Shown here one piece after another: positions 59,669 through 64,000 of a DNA stretch of 64,000 nucleotides. Under the pieces are notes generated by a model. That model had not been told where the DNA came from and made no database searches. It saw only the letters and a list, made by a program, of their open reading frames with translations. Position 1 is the stretch's first letter. The number at the start of each line of letters is the position of its first letter. Source of the DNA: Methanomassiliicoccus luminyensis B10 (GTDB lineage: Archaea > Thermoplasmatota > Thermoplasmata > Methanomassiliicoccales > Methanomassiliicoccaceae). Location: assembly GCF_000308215.1 (NCBI RefSeq), contig NZ_CAJE01000013.1, forward strand, positions 62,001 through 126,000. The letters are read 5' to 3'. Both the position numbers and the translations under genes were made by a program.

Positions 59669-60862
59669 TCAGACCACTACGCTCCTGTTGTCGAGGTTTC
59701 TCCTCACCACGACCCCATCCTCAATCTGGCAATTGGTCCCTATGACCGCGCCGGGAGATATGACCACCCGCGAACCGACGGTGGAGTCCTGTCCGATCAG
59801 CGCCCCCACGTTGGGGAGGTTGAAAGTATCCCGGTCCACCCTGGCGGAACAGCCGCCGGAGGGGGCGAACACCCCCGCCCGGGTCTTGACCCCGTCGCCG
59901 AGGACCGAGTGCGAGAAATGAGAGTGAGAACCGATGCGCACGTTGTTCATGACCAGGCTATGCTGGATAAAGGTGAACGGCTCGACCTGCACCCCGTCCC
60001 CTATGCTGGTGGACGACAGTATGGTCACGTTCGGCCCGATGTCGCAGCCCTCGCCGATGCTGACGGGACCCTCGATGTAGCACCCCGACCTGATGCGGGT
60101 GCCCGCACCGATGGACACCGCCCCCTTGAGGGTGACCCCGGGCTCGATGGTGCCGCCCACGCCCTGCCCGTGGAACTCCAGGGCCGCCGCGTTGACATCC
60201 AGGAGGTCCCACGGATACACCGCGTCGATCCACTTGCCGGAAGTGGGCACCGCGCTGAGGTTGACGTCCTTGACCACCGGCGCCAATACCTGGGTGATCC
60301 CACGCTCCACCGCGAACTCTTGGTCCTTGAACACCTTGAGCATATCGGCGGTGAAGTAGTAAACTCCCGTATTGATGATATTCCCGATCTTCCACTCGGG
60401 CTTCTCCACGATGCCGACGACCTTCCCGCCCTCGACCTTTACCACGCCGTACTTCGAGGGGTTCTCGCTCTCGGTGACCATCATGGACGAACCGTTCTTC
60501 TTTCCCAGCAGGTCCGCCACCGTGCGGGCGTCGATGAGGTTGTCCCCCGCCACCACCATGAAGCCGGCGCCGTCGAGGTCCTTGCTGGCGAGCGCGAGGG
60601 CTTGGGCGGTCCCCAGCTGCTTCTCCTGGACCACGTACTTGATGCGGGCGCCGAACTTCCGGCCGTCCTCGAAGTGCGACAGGATGGTATCGCGGCGGTA
60701 GCCGACCACCATCACAATGTCCTTCACATCGTTCTGGACCAGCGCCTCGACGATGTACTCCATGATCGGCCGGTTCCCCACTGATATCATGCCCTTCGGC
60801 CTGGAAATGGTGAAGGGACGAAGCCTCGTCCCTTCTCCTGCTGCAAGAACCACCGCTTTCAA
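59669..60862 (-). CDS. Sugar-1-phosphate nucleotidylyltransferase/acetyltransferase, GlmU-like
   Basis: 397 residues: N-terminal nucleotidyltransferase (A-A-G-E-G-T-R-L-R-P-F-T near 7; G-D-N near 105) and a C-terminal left-handed beta-helix of hexapeptide repeats (about 245-395). Probably the archaeal bifunctional enzyme that acetylates GlcN-1-P and adds UTP to give UDP-GlcNAc, working right after GlmS. The exact sugar is not provable from sequence. First gene of the two-gene operon. Confidence 0.92.
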   Translation of the reverse strand: MKAVVLAAGEGTRLRPFTISRPKGMISVGNRPIMEYIVEALVQNDVKDIVMVVGYRRDTILSHFEDGRKFGARIKYVVQEKQLGTAQALALASKDLDGAGFMVVAGDNLIDARTVADLLGKKNGSSMMVTESENPSKYGVVKVEGGKVVGIVEKPEWKIGNIINTGVYYFTADMLKVFKDQEFAVERGITQVLAPVVKDVNLSAVPTSGKWIDAVYPWDLLDVNAAALEFHGQGVGGTIEPGVTLKGAVSIGAGTRIRSGCYIEGPVSIGEGCDIGPNVTILSSTSIGDGVQVEPFTFIQHSLVMNNVRIGSHSHFSHSVLGDGVKTRAGVFAPSGGCSARVDRDTFNLPNVGALIGQDSTVGSRVVISPGAVIGTNCQIEDGVVVRRNLDNRSVVV

Positions 60863-61096
60863 CTTCCGCCCGCTCCCACGTACTCCGATTCAGTTCGGTA
60901 TTCATATAACTTTTTCAAGAGCGCGACCGCCCTGCTGCTGGACCGGGGCATGTGCGGAGCATCGCAGAACATCGTCATGGCGCACCTGCACTTGAACAAA
61001 ATGCTAAATTTATAAATATTTATAAAAGTAAGGAGGCGATCGAGCGGCCGCAGCGGTGAAATGGCCGAGCCTGCTGCCCATGAGGGACGCTAAGGC
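60863..61096. promoter_or_regulatory. Intergenic region with promoter of the sugar operon
   Basis: A very AT-rich block (about 60998-61027; TTTATAAATATTTATAAA) is the strongest promoter-like sequence in this part. It could serve the minus-strand glmU-like gene. A TGGCCGAGCC string near 61063 recalls a tRNA D-arm but no tRNA folds. Confidence 0.5.
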
Positions 61097-61309
61097 TTAT
61101 TCGACTTCCTCGGCGCTGATGGTGCCGTAGATGGAGGCTTTCATGCTCTCCCGGTTCTGGACGGTGGCGCGAAGATACATATCGCACTTGATCTTGGGCC
61201 TCACTACCAGCTTTTTCTTCTGGCAGTAGATCAGGCCGCCCTGTATGCCCGACTCAGGCCGCCTGTCGAGATATAAGCAGGATGGGCAGAGGCTCTCTTC
61301 TTGGTTCAA
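61097..61309 (-). CDS. Small zinc-ribbon-like protein
   Basis: 70 residues with C-P-S-C near the start, then Y-C and K-C (C8, C11, C29 and C42 approximately). The order suggests one zinc site. Short segments (G-G-L-I-Y-C-Q-K-K-K-L-V-V-R-P-K-I-K-C) look conserved. No catalytic motif; could be a nucleic-acid or protein-binding ribbon. Confidence 0.65.
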   Translation of the reverse strand: MNQEESLCPSCLYLDRRPESGIQGGLIYCQKKKLVVRPKIKCDMYLRATVQNRESMKASIYGTISAEEVE

Positions 61310-61342
61310 TGCCGATGCACACGCCGAGGAGCTATTTATTGA

Positions 61343-62373
61343 TTATGACCGCTCCAAGCGCGCTACCAGGAACGCGGCGAGGTCCCTGACCTCCATCATG
61401 CTGGTCCGGCCCAGGTTCACCACGCAGAAGGGGCAGGGGGCCAGAACCATGTCCGCACCGGCATCCCGGGCCGCCGCCATCCTGGCCTGGGCCATCCTCG
61501 CCGCCACCTCCGGCGCGGCCGACGCCACTCCCCCGCCCCGCCGCAGCAGTCGTCCTGACCCGGGTGATCGAGCACCTCGACCCCGGGGACGGCCTCGAGG
61601 ATGCGCCTGGCGTCGTCGATGGTGTGCGGCCCCACCGACCTGGCGAGATGGCAGGGGCGGTGGAGGGATACTCTCACCTTAGGCGCCTCAGGGTCGAAGG
61701 GGAGCTTGGCCCCGCGCTCCGCCAGGAACTCCAGCAGATGCAGGGGGTCTTTGCCGTACCCCCTCCGGAGCTGCATGGTGCAGCCGGGGCAGGAGGCGAC
61801 CAGCACCTCCGCCCGGTCGAGCAGGGGCAGGTTGGCCTCCCTGACCTTCCTCAGGCGCTCGGTGTCCCCGATCTTCTCCAGCGGGGAACCGCAGCACATC
61901 CATCCCCCCGGCACATAGGGCTTTCCGCCGGCGGCGCGGATGAGGGCGAGGGCGCTCGATGTCGCTTCGCCGGAACGGCCCTCCCCGATGCAGCCGGGGA
62001 AGAACAGGACATCGCCTTCCGCGGGGCGCTCGCCGGCCTTTCGCTCGGGGAGCACCGTCCTCCCGGTCCGGTCCACGTTCTCCAGCATCCTGCGGTGCCC
62101 TTCCGATAGGGGGCCGGGGCCGCTCAGCCGCTTCCTGACCTCCACCACCGCATCGGGGAGAGGGAGCCGGGAGGGGCACGCCGCCTCGCAGCGGGCGCAG
62201 GTGGTGCACAGCGCCAGCGGGGACCTCAGGCCTTCGAGCTCGCGGTTGAAGCGGGGGCCCTCCACCGCCAGCTGCCTCGGCCCCGGGAAGACGCCGGGAC
62301 CCTCCTGCCTCAGCACCGGGCATTCCCTCACGCAGGCGCCGCACTTGATGCAGCCGTCGAGGACCTTCGTCAC
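61343..62373 (-). pseudogene. glpC: GlpC/HdrD-like iron-sulfur subunit (frameshifted as sequenced)
   Basis: Electron-transfer subunit of an anaerobic glycerol-3-phosphate dehydrogenase. It has two 4Fe-4S ferredoxin motifs (C-I-K-C-G-A-C-V-R-E-C-P; C-T-T-C-A-R-C-E-A-A-C-P) and two CCG cysteine-rich domains. The second CCG domain breaks at D-C-C-G-G-A-G; the expected G-V-A-S-A-A-P-E-V...C-P-F-C continuation is in another frame to 61343. A one-base loss in a C run at 61530-61534 (plus strand; five, six needed) explains it. The GTG start overlaps the glpB stop (GTGA). Relatives pass electrons to menaquinone or other carriers in the membrane. Confidence 0.8.
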
Positions 62374-63464
62374 AGCGCCTCCCTTACCGCGCCGGCGGTC
62401 TCCCATGCGTTCAGGATCACGGGGCCGAGCCCCTTTCCCAAGGGGTAGGACATCCCCGGGAGCATCGAGCCGGCGATGAATATGTTGCCCGATCTCCGCC
62501 CTCCCGCCGCGACCGCCCTTCCTCCCCTGGCCTCCACCCCGGTGGCCAGAGCTGCCCGGAGAGCCTGCGATCCGATCCCTTTCCCCCGCGCCTCCCTGGT
62601 GCCGAGGGCGAGCACGGGCTCCCGGACCATGGTGCCGTCGATGGCGAGGCCGCCCCCGATAAGGTTCCCGCACGCCATTACCAGGGCCTTGATCTCGAAC
62701 CGGACCTCCCTGATGCCAGAGGCCGCCGTCGCCGACAGGGCGTCCCGGCCGTCCATCTCCACTTCGGCAAGCCAGCGGTCCTTGAGCAAGGTGACGCCGC
62801 ACCTCGCCGCGGCCTCCTCCAGGCAGGACTGGGCCCTCTGCCCGGGGCAGGACAGCGGGGTCATGGGCTCGCGCATCTTCCGGCCGCTCTTCCTCTCCAG
62901 CAGGCGGAGCGCGTCGGCCCCGCCGCGCCCCGGGAACAGGGGCGGCAGCACCACCGTCCCCTGCGGAACGTCCTTCAGGACCTCCGACAGCACATCGACG
63001 ATCTCGTCCCGGCCCATCGAGCGCCACGGACCGATGTCCGCCCAGTACGGGACCGCCCTGGCCTTCCGAGAACGCGCCGCCGCGCTGCACAGCAGGTCGG
63101 GGTCCAGGTCAGGGTGGCCCGCCAGCCCCAGGACCGCCGCGTCGGAGTCCTCCGAGAGCCAGTCATGGTCCGAGGAGAGGGACTGTGCTGACATCGTTCC
63201 CATGTTGGTCCATGCCTCCCGCCGGCCGACCGGCCCTTGGAACAGTCCCCAGGGCCCGCCGTGCTCCTTGAGGAACCTGATAGGCTCGCCGGCGCTCCCC
63301 AGCTCGCCATCGGTGAAGGAGACGCGCCCGGTGGACAGGGCGGTGGCGGTGGTGCCGCGGCCGATCAGCGAGACCCTGAGGCCGAGCGAGGCTAGGCGGG
63401 CGGCGGTGACGCACCCGGCCGCGCCGTGCCCGGCCACCAGGACGTCGCAGCTCTCCTCCCTCAA
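62370..63464 (-). CDS. glpB: Anaerobic glycerol-3-phosphate dehydrogenase subunit B
   Basis: 364 residues: FAD/NAD-type flavoprotein fold with A-G-H-G-A-A-G near residue 10 and a C-terminal G-N-I-F-I-A-G-S-M-L-P-G segment. Works with GlpA and GlpC to oxidise sn-glycerol-3-phosphate to DHAP. TTG start overlaps the glpA stop as TTGA; upstream in-frame sequence belongs to another frame of glpA. Confidence 0.85.
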   Translation of the reverse strand: MREESCDVLVAGHGAAGCVTAARLASLGLRVSLIGRGTTATALSTGRVSFTDGELGSAGEPIRFLKEHGGPWGLFQGPVGRREAWTNMGTMSAQSLSSDHDWLSEDSDAAVLGLAGHPDLDPDLLCSAAARSRKARAVPYWADIGPWRSMGRDEIVDVLSEVLKDVPQGTVVLPPLFPGRGGADALRLLERKSGRKMREPMTPLSCPGQRAQSCLEEAAARCGVTLLKDRWLAEVEMDGRDALSATAASGIREVRFEIKALVMACGNLIGGGLAIDGTMVREPVLALGTREARGKGIGSQALRAALATGVEARGGRAVAAGGRRSGNIFIAGSMLPGMSYPLGKGLGPVILNAWETAGAVREAL

Positions 63465-64000
63465 TGCCTCACCCCCCTGGAGTGATCGATGTCGTACACC
63501 TTGAACAGATGCGCCTTGAAGACCTCCTGCCGGAGCTGCTCGCCGCAGAGCACTGGCTCCACGCCCTTCCACCTCTCGCCGAGGTGCTCCCGCACGTCGG
63601 CGATGGGGTCCTGGGAGCCCAGCGCGGACACCAGCCTGAAGGCGCACAGGCCGGACTGGCAGAAGCCCATGCCCGCCCTGGTCCGCCTCATGAGGTCCCC
63701 GGGGGACGATACGTCGGGGGACGCGGCGAAATACTCCAGCTCTCCCTGGGAGACCCCCTCGCAGGAGCAGGCGTCCTCGGCGCCCCGCGGGGACGGGAAG
63801 GAGGCGATGATGTCGCCCGCCGAGCCGTACTTCACGAGGAGGAGCCTGGCGCGGAACGAACCCGCATCTTTGTTGCCAGGGGGCACGATCTCCTCCCTGG
63901 CGGTGCGGCACGCCGCCGACCGCCCGAGGTGCTCCATGACCGCGTCGGAGACCTTCTCGGCCATGAGCCGGTAGGTGGTCAGCTTCCCTCCCGCCACGCT
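63461..64000 (-). CDS. glpA: Anaerobic glycerol-3-phosphate dehydrogenase subunit A, C-terminal part (cut by window end)
   Basis: 180 codons visible, 5' end outside the window. Contains the GlpA/GlpD late motif A-G-G-K-L-T-T-Y-R-x-M-A and a C-terminal BFD-like [2Fe-2S] domain (C-S-C-E-G-V ... G-F-C-Q-S-G-L-C). With glpB and glpC it forms a complete operon: oxidation of glycerol-3-phosphate, with electrons through FAD and Fe-S centres. Confidence 0.88.
   Translation of the reverse strand, partial: SVAGGKLTTYRLMAEKVSDAVMEHLGRSAACRTAREEIVPPGNKDAGSFRARLLLVKYGSAGDIIASFPSPRGAEDACSCEGVSQGELEYFAASPDVSSPGDLMRRTRAGMGFCQSGLCAFRLVSALGSQDPIADVREHLGERWKGVEPVLCGEQLRQEVFKAHLFKVYDIDHSRGVRH

Noticed and set aside
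61050-61095. TGGCCGAGCC resembling a Leu/Ser tRNA D-arm
   Set aside because: No GGTTCRA T-arm or acceptor partner follows before the coding region at 61097.

Overview
The window reads as a high-GC (roughly 60%) archaeal chromosome. Archaeal marks are a complete S10/spc-type ribosomal operon with interleaved Rnp1 and eIF1, SecY followed by an EMC3-like protein, archaeal Hpt, RaSEA, a PolB2-type polymerase, and short AT-rich TATA patches about 25-30 nt before many starts. A methylcobamide:CoM methyltransferase-like gene, a CobN-type chelatase and an eL32 with an N-terminal extension suggest Thermoplasmatota, probably near Methanomassiliicoccales. That placement is inference. No rRNA, tRNA, CRISPR array or insertion sequence was found.

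Layout. 0.4-5.6 kb: a secreted beta-helix protein, two tiny genes ending in a terminator hairpin, adenine deaminase, and a frameshifted phosphoribosyltransferase. 5.8-13.6 kb: a metal/tetrapyrrole region with CobN, a FecBDE-type ABC importer, and two related small proteins beside the importer promoter. One palindrome type (TTGGAT-N5-ATCCAA) occurs before cobN and three times, at an exact 29-bp period, between the divergent importer and small-protein genes. 13.8-26.9 kb: Hpt, an ABC-2 exporter, a TctA-like membrane protein, a three-gene cassette (RecA-like protein without Walker A, small protein, degenerate PolB2), a beta-CASP nuclease, several small proteins, a K+ channel, and an HTH_10 regulator with a four-Cys cluster. 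26.9-29.4 kb: an MtbA-like methyltransferase and an MFS transporter. 29.6-45.3 kb: the long minus-strand ribosomal/secretion operon, running from uL3 to TruB, including a 48-residue uS14 that is easily missed.

45.3-64 kb: RaSEA and another radical SAM protein, a CoA-disulfide-reductase-like flavoprotein, type I glutamine synthetase, TyrRS, and a pair of neighbouring PD-(D/E)XK nuclease-fold genes. One of the pair is an archaeal relative of the eukaryotic CDIN1 (C15orf41) protein. The other is a Cas4-like nuclease with four transmembrane helices inserted between its first cluster cysteine and its catalytic core. GlmS and a sugar-nucleotide transferase follow, then a glpABC-type anaerobic glycerol-3-phosphate dehydrogenase operon cut by the window end.

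The most promising material for new biology is the membrane-embedded Cas4-like nuclease with its CDIN1-like neighbour, the shared metal-regulon operator with its 29-bp array and co-regulated small proteins, and the PolB2/inactive-RecA cassette, which resembles in outline the bacterial ImuA-containing mutagenesis cassette. Two genes carry single-base homopolymer frameshifts that may be sequencing errors.
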